A DNA stretch of 64,000 nt from Tolypothrix sp. PCC 7910 (lineage in GTDB: Bacteria; Cyanobacteriota; Cyanobacteriia; Cyanobacteriales; Nostocaceae): NCBI RefSeq assembly GCF_011769525.1, contig NZ_CP050440.1, positions 1,489,501 to 1,553,500 of the forward strand. Reading direction: 5' to 3'. Position 1 is the stretch's first letter; the number at the start of each line of letters is the position of its first letter. Of this stretch, positions 43,625-53,200 are shown in pieces. The notes below the pieces were generated by a model. The model did not search any database. It was not told where the DNA came from and worked only from the letters and a program-made list of their open reading frames with translations. Position numbers and translations under genes: made by a program.

Positions 43625-45045
43625 TGAAAGGCTTTTTAGAGCGAATTAAATTAAACACAATTCATGCGAAGCTGTTAGGCACATATTTAATGTTGACAGC
43701 TTTTGGAACATCGCTGTTAGCAGGTTATATTCTGTGGTCGTTCGCTGATTATTTTATGCGAATGCGACAAGTAGATTTGGATAACTGGACGAGTGCATTG
43801 AGTGAAAGTGTTGCAGATGGACTCGCAGAAAAAGATATTCCCAGGGTACAGTTGCTAGTAAAAAGGTATGGCGCACCGCAAAATGTGACGCTGCGAGTTT
43901 TTACTCCACAAGGTATCCTGATAGCAACTTCTGACCCCAAACTAGACAGCCGAGTGAAAGACTGGTATGCAGTTCCAGGAATGCGCGCAGCTCTACAAAA
44001 TCGCGTACAACAAGGAATTGCTAAAGGAGTTTTATCAAAGCAAGACCGCCTCTACATTGCTAGACCAATTGAACGCAACGGTCAATTTTTGGGTGTGTTG
44101 CGAATGTCGATTACTCTCGAGCAGTTTCAGCGCCAGTTTGCTAGGGTGATTTGGAGCGTTTTGGGCACGTTAGCAATCACAATTTTACTGTGTGCATTAA
44201 TTAGCAGTCGCTTTGCACGTAGTCTCTCGAAGCCGATTGAGATTATGCAGAACTTTGCCATTCGCTTGGGTAGCGGTCATTTTGGCGATAAGCTAACGAT
44301 CCATGAAAACAATGAGTTGGATCAATTAGCCGCAGAACTCAACCGGATGAGTGAAAGATTAGCTTCCCTACATCAAGAACGCCGAGTATTTTTAGCTAAT
44401 GTTTCTCACGAACTGCGTACTCCCATCAGTAACGTTCAGGTAACAGTGGACGCACTTAAAAGTGGAGCTTATGAAGAACCAGAAATACGCGATCGCTTTT
44501 TTCAAACTATCGACAGCGAAATCAAACGTTTGGCACGATTAATTCATGACCTCCTCGATTTAGGACGTTTAGAAGCGGGAGTCACGCAACTAGAACAGCA
44601 AAGCATTTCACTGCAAGGATTGATTAACCGTGCTGTGAACGCAATCGAACCGCGAATGCAAACTGTGAAAATTGCTCTACAAGTGAATGTAGATCCCCTC
44701 ACGATTCAAGGCGATCCCGAACGGCTATTACAGGCGATTCTCAATTTGTTAGATAATGCAATCAAACATTCACCAGCTAACTCGCAAGTTTTGATTTCTG
44801 GCTATAGCAGAGGAAAACAAGCAATTATTCAAATTCAAGACCAAGGGAAGGGTATCAAGGAAGGCGATTTACCTCGGATTTTTGAGCAATTTTATACCAC
44901 AGACCCCTCACGTAAAAGTAGTGGTAACGGTTTAGGGTTAGCCATCACTAAACGAATTATTGAAGCTCATCAAGGTAGTATTACAGCTACTAGCCTTCTC
45001 AATCAAGGCGCTACTTTCATAATTTCTTTACCACTGAAATCCTAA
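43624..45045 (+). CDS. Sensor histidine kinase with HAMP domain
   Basis: About 473 residues. Two membrane helices (LLGTYLMLTAFGTSLLAGYI and VIWSVLGTLAITILLCALIS) flank an extracytoplasmic sensor of about 140 residues (DNWTSALSESVADGLAEKDI to QFLGVLRMSITLEQF). HAMP comes next, then the phospho-His in NVSHELRTPISN (about residue 262), the N-box NLLDNAIKHS, and the G1/G2 regions DQGKGIKEGD and GNGLGLAI. It is complete and likely active, and pairs with the single-domain regulator upstream. Confidence 0.93.
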   Translation: MKGFLERIKLNTIHAKLLGTYLMLTAFGTSLLAGYILWSFADYFMRMRQVDLDNWTSALSESVADGLAEKDIPRVQLLVKRYGAPQNVTLRVFTPQGILIATSDPKLDSRVKDWYAVPGMRAALQNRVQQGIAKGVLSKQDRLYIARPIERNGQFLGVLRMSITLEQFQRQFARVIWSVLGTLAITILLCALISSRFARSLSKPIEIMQNFAIRLGSGHFGDKLTIHENNELDQLAAELNRMSERLASLHQERRVFLANVSHELRTPISNVQVTVDALKSGAYEEPEIRDRFFQTIDSEIKRLARLIHDLLDLGRLEAGVTQLEQQSISLQGLINRAVNAIEPRMQTVKIALQVNVDPLTIQGDPERLLQAILNLLDNAIKHSPANSQVLISGYSRGKQAIIQIQDQGKGIKEGDLPRIFEQFYTTDPSRKSSGNGLGLAITKRIIEAHQGSITATSLLNQGATFIISLPLKS

Positions 45046-45088
45046 TACCAAATCAAATTATGTTTGCGACACATCAATATACTCTAGA

Positions 45089-45109
45089 GGGCAAGGCACT
45101 GCCTTGCCC
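45089..45109. terminator. Hairpin between convergent kinase and AAA+ genes
   Basis: GGGCAAGG-cactg-CCTTGCCC is a strong 8-bp stem with a 5-base loop, 44 bp past the kinase stop. Similar GGGCAAGGCACTGCC palindromes are dispersed in cyanobacteria, so it may be both a repeat and a bidirectional terminator. Confidence 0.55.
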
Positions 45110-45151
45110 CTACTGTGGCGTTCTTTTTTCAAATTGGTATAATTTATCTGC

Positions 45152-46495
45152 TCACATAATTTTGCCAGCTTTGTTTAATTCGCGCTTGATAGCGTCAAGT
45201 ATATCCTCATGATGAATGACTGCATCGCCTCGCTGGAGTGCTTGTAGACAGCAATGCTGCACTATATTCAAGATATCAGAGCCAGTTAATTCGTAAGCAG
45301 CTGAAAGCTTTGGTAAATCTACAGATTCAGCTAGCTTAATTTGGGATGGGAAAGCCATTTGCCAAAGTTGCGATCGCTCTTTTGCATTGGGCATAGGAAA
45401 TTGAATAATTGATTGAAAGCGGCGGATAAAAGCTTCGTCAATATTGCTTTTTAAGTTGGAAGACAATATAACTAACCCATCGTAGTTTTCTATCCGTTGC
45501 AGTAAGTAACTAACTTCTTGGTTAGCATATTTATCATGGGCATCACGGACATTAGTACGTTTACCAAATAGCGCATCAGCTTCATCAAAAAACAAAATCC
45601 AATCTTTACTTTCAGCGCGCGCGAAGAGGTTAGCTAGGTTCTTTTCTGTTTCCCCAATAAATTTTGATACCACCATAGAAATGTCTATCTTGTAGACATC
45701 TTTACCTGTGTATTTTCCTAAAAGACTGGCTGTTAGGGTTTTACCTGTACCTGGGGGGCCATAAAAAAGCGCTCGGTAGCCAAGTTTGAGCTTCTTTTTC
45801 ATGTTCCAATCATAAAGAATGGTTCGGCTATGAGTAATCCAAGCTTCTAGCTCATGAATCTGTTGTAAGGTTTGAGCATTTAGAACTAAATCTTCCCATT
45901 CCATTTCTGTGGTGATGCGTTGAGCCGGAAAGTTAATACTGAAATGGGGGCGAGAAAAGCGCCCTTGGGTGAATAATTCTACGTAGTCTTGAAGCATCAC
46001 TAGCTTACCGCTCATTACAGGTTCACCCTCAGCAGGTGAATCGAGATAGATAACGCGATCGCGCGCAAAGGGATGCTCTTCGCTGAACATTTGCTGCAGA
46101 CGCAGCCGTTCCGCAAAGCGATCGCCTCCCAGCATGAACAGTACTGTTTCACCTGTAGGTAAAAAACCCCGATGGGCCTTACCCCGCCAGCCACCAATTT
46201 GAGGATAATCCCCGGCTTGGGGTAAGTTAGCTGTAATCAGCCGATCAAAAAAATCGGGTTGCAAATGCGGTGCGATCGCCATAAGTAAGGTCAATTGCTC
46301 CGCGGTATCTAATTTGTGTTTGCGAATAAAGCTTGTTAGGGGCGTTTCGTTACTCAGCCATTCATCTGGCAAATTCGGCATTGGTGCTTTTACTGGCTCA
46401 TTATTGCTGAAGTGGTAGTCCATGCGCCACTGGATTACCTTAGCCAGGTGATTAAGCGCATTTTCTAGGGTTTGAACATTAAGCAACTGCGTCAT
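45152..46495 (-). CDS. AAA+ ATPase of a contractile injection system (Cis15-like)
   Basis: A 447-residue protein. The N-terminal half (about 1-230) is a helical region plus a domain with FLPTGETVLFMLGGDRFAER. The AAA+ core has Walker A FYGPPGTGKTLTAS, Walker B WILFFDEADALFGKR, sensor 1 VILSSNLKSN, and the Arg-finger-like FIRRFQSIIQFP. This is the ATPase conserved at the end of eCIS (Afp15/PVC15-type) loci and needed for assembly of the particles. It lies on the same strand as the tape-measure gene, though two small membrane-protein genes come between it and the rest. The eCIS assignment comes from locus context plus its C-terminal ATPase pattern. Confidence 0.82.
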   Translation of the reverse strand: MTQLLNVQTLENALNHLAKVIQWRMDYHFSNNEPVKAPMPNLPDEWLSNETPLTSFIRKHKLDTAEQLTLLMAIAPHLQPDFFDRLITANLPQAGDYPQIGGWRGKAHRGFLPTGETVLFMLGGDRFAERLRLQQMFSEEHPFARDRVIYLDSPAEGEPVMSGKLVMLQDYVELFTQGRFSRPHFSINFPAQRITTEMEWEDLVLNAQTLQQIHELEAWITHSRTILYDWNMKKKLKLGYRALFYGPPGTGKTLTASLLGKYTGKDVYKIDISMVVSKFIGETEKNLANLFARAESKDWILFFDEADALFGKRTNVRDAHDKYANQEVSYLLQRIENYDGLVILSSNLKSNIDEAFIRRFQSIIQFPMPNAKERSQLWQMAFPSQIKLAESVDLPKLSAAYELTGSDILNIVQHCCLQALQRGDAVIHHEDILDAIKRELNKAGKIM

Positions 46496-47035
46496 ACTGT
46501 ACAGATTAGAGAACTACCCTATCGCGATCGCCAGGGGTTAGGAGCATGAGAATATTGTTGACTGTTGACTGGAAAGAGATTTCCCCGCTATTGCTGTGTA
46601 ATTTATAAAATAAATTTCTTGATTTATATTTGCAGATAAATGCAAAAAATTGCTGGATTGAGACGAGCACGGTATGAGTAAATCCACTTAGCCTTCTTTC
46701 ACATTAGACGTATTTTGGTACTAGCGGAAGTAAAGATTCTTAAAAATGCTTGCTAAGATATTGAGTTTTTAATTTATATATCAATTTTATTTCTGAGAAT
46801 GTCATCCCATAATAAATTAGACATGATTGCAAAATAACAGGCAAAATCACTCAAACTTTAGCTCGTCGTAGTACAATTTCAGCTTCAGAGTTTACAAAAC
46901 TAGACATAATTCTCTTTAAATTAGCCGCAAACATTAGTTTTTCCTGATGCTGACACAAAAGCATATCTATTTTTGCTAATCAATCGAAATGTACATTGAG
47001 TGTATTGCTATTAAACTAAGAGGTTGACTAAATTT
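46496..47035. other. Divergent intergenic region upstream of the ATPase
   Basis: About 540 bp with no gene. A HIP1-like GCGATCGC lies near 46523, and the rest is AT-rich. It should carry promoters for the ATPase and for the membrane protein gene at 47036. Confidence 0.4.
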
Positions 47036-47551
47036 ATGCCAGGAACAGAAATTCAACAAAGTCCAACATCATTGAATAGCCTTCCAGTGTTGTATACAAG
47101 AGATGCTGCTCAACCTATACAGTACAATCCTTTTCAAGAAATCACCCAATTATTCCAAACTCTCTTTGAAGAAGATACTTCATCGGTTTACCAAAAAGCT
47201 GGGGCGAAAACCTGGAAGATTGTTAAGCAAATAATTACTGTTGTTACCTTTTTATTTCTCTTATTGTGCGCCTTAATTATTTGGGTATGGGGTATTGGGT
47301 TTAAAAGCGGTCTTTATTTTCGGACTTGGATAGAGACGAAAAAACCAAGCATTGATGAACTGATAGTTGCGATTTTGAAAATTATTTTATGGCCTTTGGA
47401 ACGTACATTTGAGTGGGCTAACTCATTCATTAAAGACCTGTTTGGCTGGGAAATTAAATTCGACGAGTTAAAATCAGAACCAACTTCAACTCCAGCAGGA
47501 GGTGAAGCGACTCCCTCATCTGCATCATCCCAGAGTTCACAACCCAGTTAA
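47036..47551 (+). CDS. Membrane protein of the eCIS locus, unknown function
   Basis: About 171 residues starting at ATG 47036, with a GAGG 11 bases upstream; an in-frame TTG at 47024 is less likely. One clear membrane helix (about residues 67-93: IITVVTFLFLLLCALIIWVW) is followed by a second, weaker amphipathic or hydrophobic stretch (SIDELIVAILKIILWPLERT) and a Ser/Pro/Thr-rich tail. It is the only gene on the plus strand in the eCIS block. I do not recognise its family. Its place suggests a membrane-anchoring or assembly role for the system, as inference. Confidence 0.65.
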   Translation: MPGTEIQQSPTSLNSLPVLYTRDAAQPIQYNPFQEITQLFQTLFEEDTSSVYQKAGAKTWKIVKQIITVVTFLFLLLCALIIWVWGIGFKSGLYFRTWIETKKPSIDELIVAILKIILWPLERTFEWANSFIKDLFGWEIKFDELKSEPTSTPAGGEATPSSASSQSSQPS

Positions 47552-47713
47552 AGGTTATTTATTAATGTAGTTTCTCAACTTGGAAACACTGGCGTTATGT
47601 TACGGCTATGAAACTATTGCAAATTTAGAGATAATGGCAATTAGCCGTAACAACAATTCGCCAAAACCACAAATTCAATTTCGTAATTAATTACAAATTA
47701 CGAATATTGTTAT

Positions 47714-47854
47714 TTATGATGAAACTGGATTTGTAGCCTTTTCTGATTTTTTATTGGCAGAATTAGCAATCTCACCAATACCATAGCTCATAAAACCAAT
47801 AATGAATGCCAAAAAGAAAGGGAAAGAGAGAAACCAAAACAATGATTCCAGCAT
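47714..47854 (-). CDS. Small membrane protein, 46 residues
   Basis: A short frame starting at ATG 47854 with a GAGG ribosome binding site 6 bases upstream (GAGGTATTTTATG). It reads MLESLFWFLSFPFFLAFIIG, then FMSYGIGEIANSANKK and a short polar tail. There is one membrane helix. It follows the 84-residue FF-motif gene by 122 bp on the same strand. No family recognised; the composition and start site look real. Confidence 0.6.
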   Translation of the reverse strand: MLESLFWFLSFPFFLAFIIGFMSYGIGEIANSANKKSEKATNPVSS

Positions 47855-47976
47855 AAAATACCTCACTGAAGTATAGATAAAATTTCAAATTGGATATTAG
47901 TTGAAGCTTCAGATCTGTCAACAGATACACCACTATTTTGTGATTGATATTTGAGTAGCTATTCTTTAGGATTCGT

Positions 47977-48231
47977 CTACACTTCCTCTTTTTTAGGTTC
48001 TTCCATTAATTGCGCTATTGGTTTTGCTTGTACTTCCTCTTGTTTAGGTTCTTCCTGTCTTTGAATTGGGGAATTTAGCGTATCTTCTTGGCGCTGAGCG
48101 ATCGCCTGCGACGAAGTAGCCTGAGTGCTAGAGAAAAAATGACTTCCATGACTTCCTTGTTGTTTAAAGAAAGATTCATGGTTTTCTTGAGAAGGTGCTT
48201 TGTGGGAGTGTTGAAATTGGAAAGTTGCCAT
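47977..48231 (-). CDS. Short FF-motif protein of the eCIS locus
   Basis: An 84-residue protein reading MATFQFQHSHKAPSQ, then two Phe-Phe pairs at residues 21-22 and 32-33 (SFFKQQG, HFFSS), then a Gln/Glu-rich tail (SPIQRQEEPKQEEVQAK). It looks like the N-terminal segment of the two DUF4157 proteins in this locus (three FF pairs, then VQR), but it has no DUF4157 domain. It may be a free loading or adaptor peptide, or the remnant of a deleted cargo gene. Confidence 0.6.
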   Translation of the reverse strand: MATFQFQHSHKAPSQENHESFFKQQGSHGSHFFSSTQATSSQAIAQRQEDTLNSPIQRQEEPKQEEVQAKPIAQLMEEPKKEEV

Positions 48232-48450
48232 AATTAGGATGATTTTATTTAAGGTAAATGAGAATGTTGTAGTAGAGCGAAGTCTAGGTAAGTAAGTCAG
48301 TGGAAATAAACCAAACTATGTTAATGAACGTAAATAGGCTTGAAATCCTTACCAATGACTAATGACTAAGGACAAATGACAGCCTCAGCCAGTTATCTTT
48401 AATTTCGCCGACCTACTTAAGTGTGATGCTACACCTGAATATACTTCTTG
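48232..48450. other. Intergenic gap with a short TGACAAA repeat
   Basis: A 219-bp gap between the FF-motif gene and the YbjN-like gene, with a small ACCAATGACTAATGACTAAG repeat near 48350-48380. No gene. Confidence 0.5.
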
Positions 48451-49536
48451 TTAATCACCTTTTTCGCTTTCTTCATCAGAATTATTTTCCACAAGCGCGA
48501 TCGCATCACTTGGCGAGAGTTTTTTTTCAATCACAGCCATAATACCTGGTAAATATTGGTCTATGGTGACGACGTTGGCATATACCAGGCGTTTGATCAA
48601 AGTTGAGGAGATGCGATCGCCTTCAACATCAATGCTAGTTTTGTACATAATTTCACCGCTACTAAAGTTGAGTTCAAAGTTACCAATGACGATACCGTTG
48701 TTGGCGTGGGTAATAAATTCTGCGATCGCTAATCTTTGCGCTTCTGGGGCGATAGTAGGACAAATAGAATAGAAAGCGAATTGTTGCGGCGATTCATTAG
48801 CTCTAGCGTAACAAAGCCATTGCCCGTTTTGCCCTTGGTAGCCCATTTGCAGAATTGGTTTACCTTGGATTTTGGTAAATGTCCAATCATCGTTGGTGAA
48901 AAACGCGATCGCGGCGTTGAGGATTGGGTGTTCATCAATTTGATTGCGATCGCTTGGTTGGAATAAGTTCGCAAAATCGCTGAAAATTTCTTGAAAAAAA
49001 TTTTCAGCGGCTTTATTAAGTTCGGTTTCTGTAAGATTGGTGAGGAATTGACTCAGAGATTGGGTAAGTTCCTCTTCATTAATAGTTCCAGCCGCCAGTT
49101 TACTAGGATTCAGGGTTGCCCACAGAGTAGTGTAGCCTACTTCACCTTGATATGCAGAGAGCGCAAACTAGTTATCTAGGTTCACAAGGGGATGTTCTGG
49201 TTGGGTTTCGCTGAGTTGTTGTAGATACTCAAGCGCGGTTTCCGGAGTAGTGTTTTCCGGAATATCGAGTAAGCGATCGGGGTGCAGGGTAGCTTTCAAG
49301 GTAATCTCAGAGTTGGGGAAGAAGGTGACAGATTGATTGCACAACTCTGGTTTAAGATTCAAAAGAGAGTTTTTCTCTATTGTTTGATAAATTTCTAAAG
49401 GTATTTGGCAAGTTAAACAGCACTCAACCAGCTTGCTGTCTTGGTGGGTAAGTGAAAGAATAGCGTGGCTGAGGATGGAAGATGCGATCGCTATTGATGT
49501 TAAAGTCTCTTGTTCAAGCTGAGTTTGATCCTGCAT
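48451..49536 (-). pseudogene. YbjN-like gene interrupted by one in-frame amber codon
   Basis: Two frames, 49536-49168 (122 codons, ending VNLDN) and 48846-48451 (131 codons), lie in the same reading frame. A single TAG at 49168-49170 separates them. Between 49167 and 48847 there is no other stop, and the translation continues smoothly (FALSAYQGEVGYTTLWATL, ENFFQEIFSDFANLFQPSDR, AAIAFFTNDDWTFTKIQGKP) into MGYQGQNGQWLCYARANESP. The whole is about 360 codons. The second part has the YbjN-like, secretion-chaperone-like pattern (FFTNDDWTFT, GQWLCYARA). Reasons could be mutation, sequencing error or readthrough. Confidence 0.75.
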
Positions 49537-49745
49537 GGATTAAATCTTCACTTACTTTACAGATGTTTTAACTCTAAAATCAAGCTGAGTATTGATTACA
49601 GTGCAAGAAATATATTTATTTATCTTAATAAGATTACATTTTATATATGTTGTTGATATTTAAAGTAATTATTTGGTTTTAAATTGTAAGCTTTAACATT
49701 TGAATATAACAACTTTTAAGAAAGGAAGGCTTAAGGAGAACTCAG
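49537..49745. other. Intergenic gap before the immunity gene
   Basis: About 209 bp, AT-rich, with no gene. It lies between the YbjN-like gene and the candidate immunity gene. Confidence 0.45.
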
Positions 49746-50207
49746 TCAATTCCTATGAGAGCTAATTTGATAGAATAAATCTTTAAGCTGCTCTATATCG
49801 CTGTTTGAAAATGATTCTTGTTCTATAGCTTTTAATAAGTTATTTGTAGCCTGTATAAGCGCTGCTCGATAATCATTTAGTAGGATACAATATGAACCAA
49901 CTTCTTGATTTCCTAATTTTGTTGTTTGAAAAAATTTTAACTCTACATTTTTACCTATTATTGAGCTAGTAAATTCATAGGGGCCATTCATAAAGCTATT
50001 TTCAATTGGATTGGTTTGCTTAAACAGGTTAATATACCCTTCAATCCACCAGTTTAAAACTATCACTGGAAAATCTAGCCAACTTCTTGATGGAAAAACC
50101 CATTCATTGATTGAGATATAAAACTGACTTAATAAATTTCCTTGTTTGGAAATTTCTTCGATAAAATTGTTACTTTTTGTATCTATACAGATTTTAAATT
50201 TAGTCAT
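49746..50207 (-). CDS. Candidate immunity protein for the RNase cargo
   Basis: A 153-residue protein starting at ATG 50207, only 5 bp after the cargo gene stop (50213). It has no signal peptide or membrane segment. Visible segments are ISINEWVFPSRSWLDFPVIV, NWWIEGYINLFKQ, FTSSIIGKNVELKFFQTTKL and a C-terminal helix pair (YRAALIQATNNLLKAIEQES). I do not recognise the fold. Toxin-immunity pairs usually sit in exactly this order and spacing; the immunity role is inferred from position only. Confidence 0.55.
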   Translation of the reverse strand: MTKFKICIDTKSNNFIEEISKQGNLLSQFYISINEWVFPSRSWLDFPVIVLNWWIEGYINLFKQTNPIENSFMNGPYEFTSSIIGKNVELKFFQTTKLGNQEVGSYCILLNDYRAALIQATNNLLKAIEQESFSNSDIEQLKDLFYQISSHRN

Positions 50208-50212
50208 ATCTT

Positions 50213-53200
50213 TTAAAAGATTGGATATGCAGTCTCGACTTGTTTAGTGACTTTATTTACCCAGAATTCAATAGTCCATCCGTCAAATTCTCCACGAACT
50301 TTAATACGATCACCTTGAGTTTTCAATTTCTTCATAATGTTTTGATACGCACCTTTAACAACTCTTTGTATTTGTTGTTTATTGAGTCCTGTGTAGATTG
50401 TATTATTACCACGCTGCTGCACAGGAGCCCCTTCCCAATGACCATCATAAATGTGCTGCCAATCGATTGTGACTTGGCTCAAAGATGGTAAATCTGCCGG
50501 ACGTTTCCAATTTTTGCCTTTTCCGGCAGGGTTTATCTGACCTTCAATATGATAATAATCACCTGAATCCTGAACTAATTTTAGAGATGCTAACTTATAT
50601 TTATCTTGAATTGCAGGAAGTTTTTGGCTAATACTTTCAGGTGTCGCTACATCTTCATCTTCTAGTCTATCAGCCTCTTGAATAGCTTGATCGAGGTTAG
50701 CTTGCTTTTGCTGCTCATTACGAGTATCAGATTTACCATCTTTATCTTTACCAATTCCAAATAGACTCTTGACTTTATCTACAATAAAATTCGCCAGTTT
50801 GGTAATTGCGCTCCAAACTTTATCCTGGATGCTCTTAATTGTCTTTTGAATTGGTTCTGCAACGTTACCTAAACCAATAAAGCGCGCTAAGAAGCCGAGA
50901 ATTACTGGAATTGCCTTTGCCATTGATTGTTCTACAAAGTTGGCAGCAGTACCGATCGCACCAGCGGCGATGCTACCAATGGATTGAGTCACGGCTGTCA
51001 CTAGCATGGCAATTTGCTGCGCCCGTTCCATGAAGAAGGCGACGGTGTTGTATACAGAAATAATTGCCTGAATTACGGCTCCCGCCGGATTGAACATACT
51101 AATCAACTTGGTAATGGCAGCTGTGACAATTCTGCTCTTCACCCAGTCTTGAATTGCACCAATTACCATGTCTTTGAGGGAACCTATAAATTCCACTAAT
51201 TTCTCCCAAGCTGCTGCTAATCCTTTGGTGGCAATTGTTACTAAGAAATCAAAGACTTTCTCAATTCTGGCTACTGCTTTTTCACCTATCAAACCTAGCA
51301 GTACGCCACGCAAACGGGTATAAGTTGCACCCAATACTTGCAGTACTAGAGAGACAATGCTTTCCATGTCAAATTTTTGGGGTAAAGTAATTCCAGTACT
51401 GGCTAGCGCTCCAAATAGCCAGCCCATTAACCCCATTTTTAAGTGTGTTGTAATATTGCTAGAAAACTGCTGGAATCCTTGCTTAACTGCTTTAATCAGG
51501 TTTCCTGCAAAGCCAATGGGATTCTGAATAATTTGAGAAAAGACATTACCCGCTTGCTTGACTGCACCTATAATCGCACCAGCAAAGGGGCCTGCAAGTC
51601 TGAGTACGCCTTCAAACACGAATTCTAGTACTTTCTTGCCAACTGCGATCGCAAATTCTCCAATGCGTTTAATTGGCGGCCCGAAGATATTCTGAATCTT
51701 CTCAAAAGCCTTCAACGGACTAGTAATATCGTTGATGGAAAGCGCATTCAAGATTTGGCTAAAGAGTGCTTTAATTCCTTCCCAGGTAAGGTTGAGGCGT
51801 TTAATCTCTTGCTCTAACCAAGTAGTAGCGCGATCAATTGCGCCGGATTCTTGTAAGTTCTTAAAGGTTTCTTTGCCACCGGGAACTAGTTCTAGAAAAC
51901 CACCAATAAAGTTGGTTGCATTGCGCTCTACCGGATCGCCTGTAACCGGATCTTTACCCAGAATCACTGTCAACAGTTTATAACCTGGAACTTTTCCTTT
52001 GACGAATTGACCGACAGGTTTAATAATTGCTTCTTTAATGAATTCTATGACTTTGCTAACCACAGACGCGGCAAAGTTCATAATCCGCTGCACAGTTGGG
52101 CCAAAGATACCGCGAATTTTGGCAAAAGCTCCCTCAAATCCATCCCAAACACTGACTTCATCCCAAGCGCGGCTAAACAGAGCTTTGATGCCATCCCAGG
52201 TAATATTAAGTTGTTGCACTTGGGCATTCAACCAAGCAAAAGCGCGATCCAGAACACCTGTTTCTTGCAGGGTTTTAAATATCAAATCTCCACCGGGAAC
52301 TAGACCCATCAAACCACGCACGAGATTAACAGCACTGCGTTCAACGGGTCTGTTATTAATGGGGTTACGTCCCATTAGCACCGTTAACAATGTGAAGCCG
52401 GGAATATTGGCGGCTTTATCTGCCACCCAATTGAGAATCGTATCCAGTCCCAACCTCTGCACCTGGGGAGGCACAGTACTAATGGCTAATGGTTGGCGCT
52501 GGGCGTAACTTGGCTCAGTAGCTAAAGACGCTCCCGATTTAGCATTGAATGTATTTTCCAGCGCCACAGTTTGGTGTGGCTGTACTGTCGCGGGAGATGC
52601 GGCAGGCGGAGGTTGTTGCTGAACTGTATGAGTTAATTCATGGGCTAACAGCCATTTACCCTGACTACTTTGGGGGTCATAGCGTCCGGCATTAAAGAAG
52701 ATATCTTTTTTAATAGTGAAAGCCTCAGCATTCAATTCCCTAGCAGCTTTGTTAGCATTGGCATCTTTGTGAATGCGTACATCTCCCAAGTTATAGCCAA
52801 AACGTGGCTCAAAGAATCCCCTAGTAGAGTCGTCTAGGGGTTGCCCATTGCCACGCATGGCTTGAATATCTCCCTCTAAGTTAGGGCTAACTTCTGGGGT
52901 TGCACCTGCGCTTTCTTGGGCTTGTACCTGTTCATCCTGTTGTTCTTCTGTTGCTTGCCGTTGCAACATCTGAGCGTTTTCGTCTGGATTCTCCTGTGGT
53001 TGTCGCTGCACCAATGGTGTAATAGCAACTAGAGGCTTCATTTGAGCAGTTTCTTCTTTCCTTTCTTCCGGTAAGCTTTGCACAGGTGAATCGGGCATTC
53101 GCATCACGGTATCTGCGACGCGATTCGCTTCTTGTTCGTAAACATCATTGGCTTTACCAACCGTCAGTCTTGCTTGAATGATTTGGGTGACGGCGCGGTT

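Noticed and set aside
43250-45045. Link of the two-component pair to the injection locus
   Set aside because: The pair reads towards the ATPase gene and a strong hairpin separates them. There is no evidence of shared regulation.
52007-52508. Plus-strand frames opposite the 1101-residue cargo gene
   Set aside because: They are antisense to a well supported gene and have no family signal.
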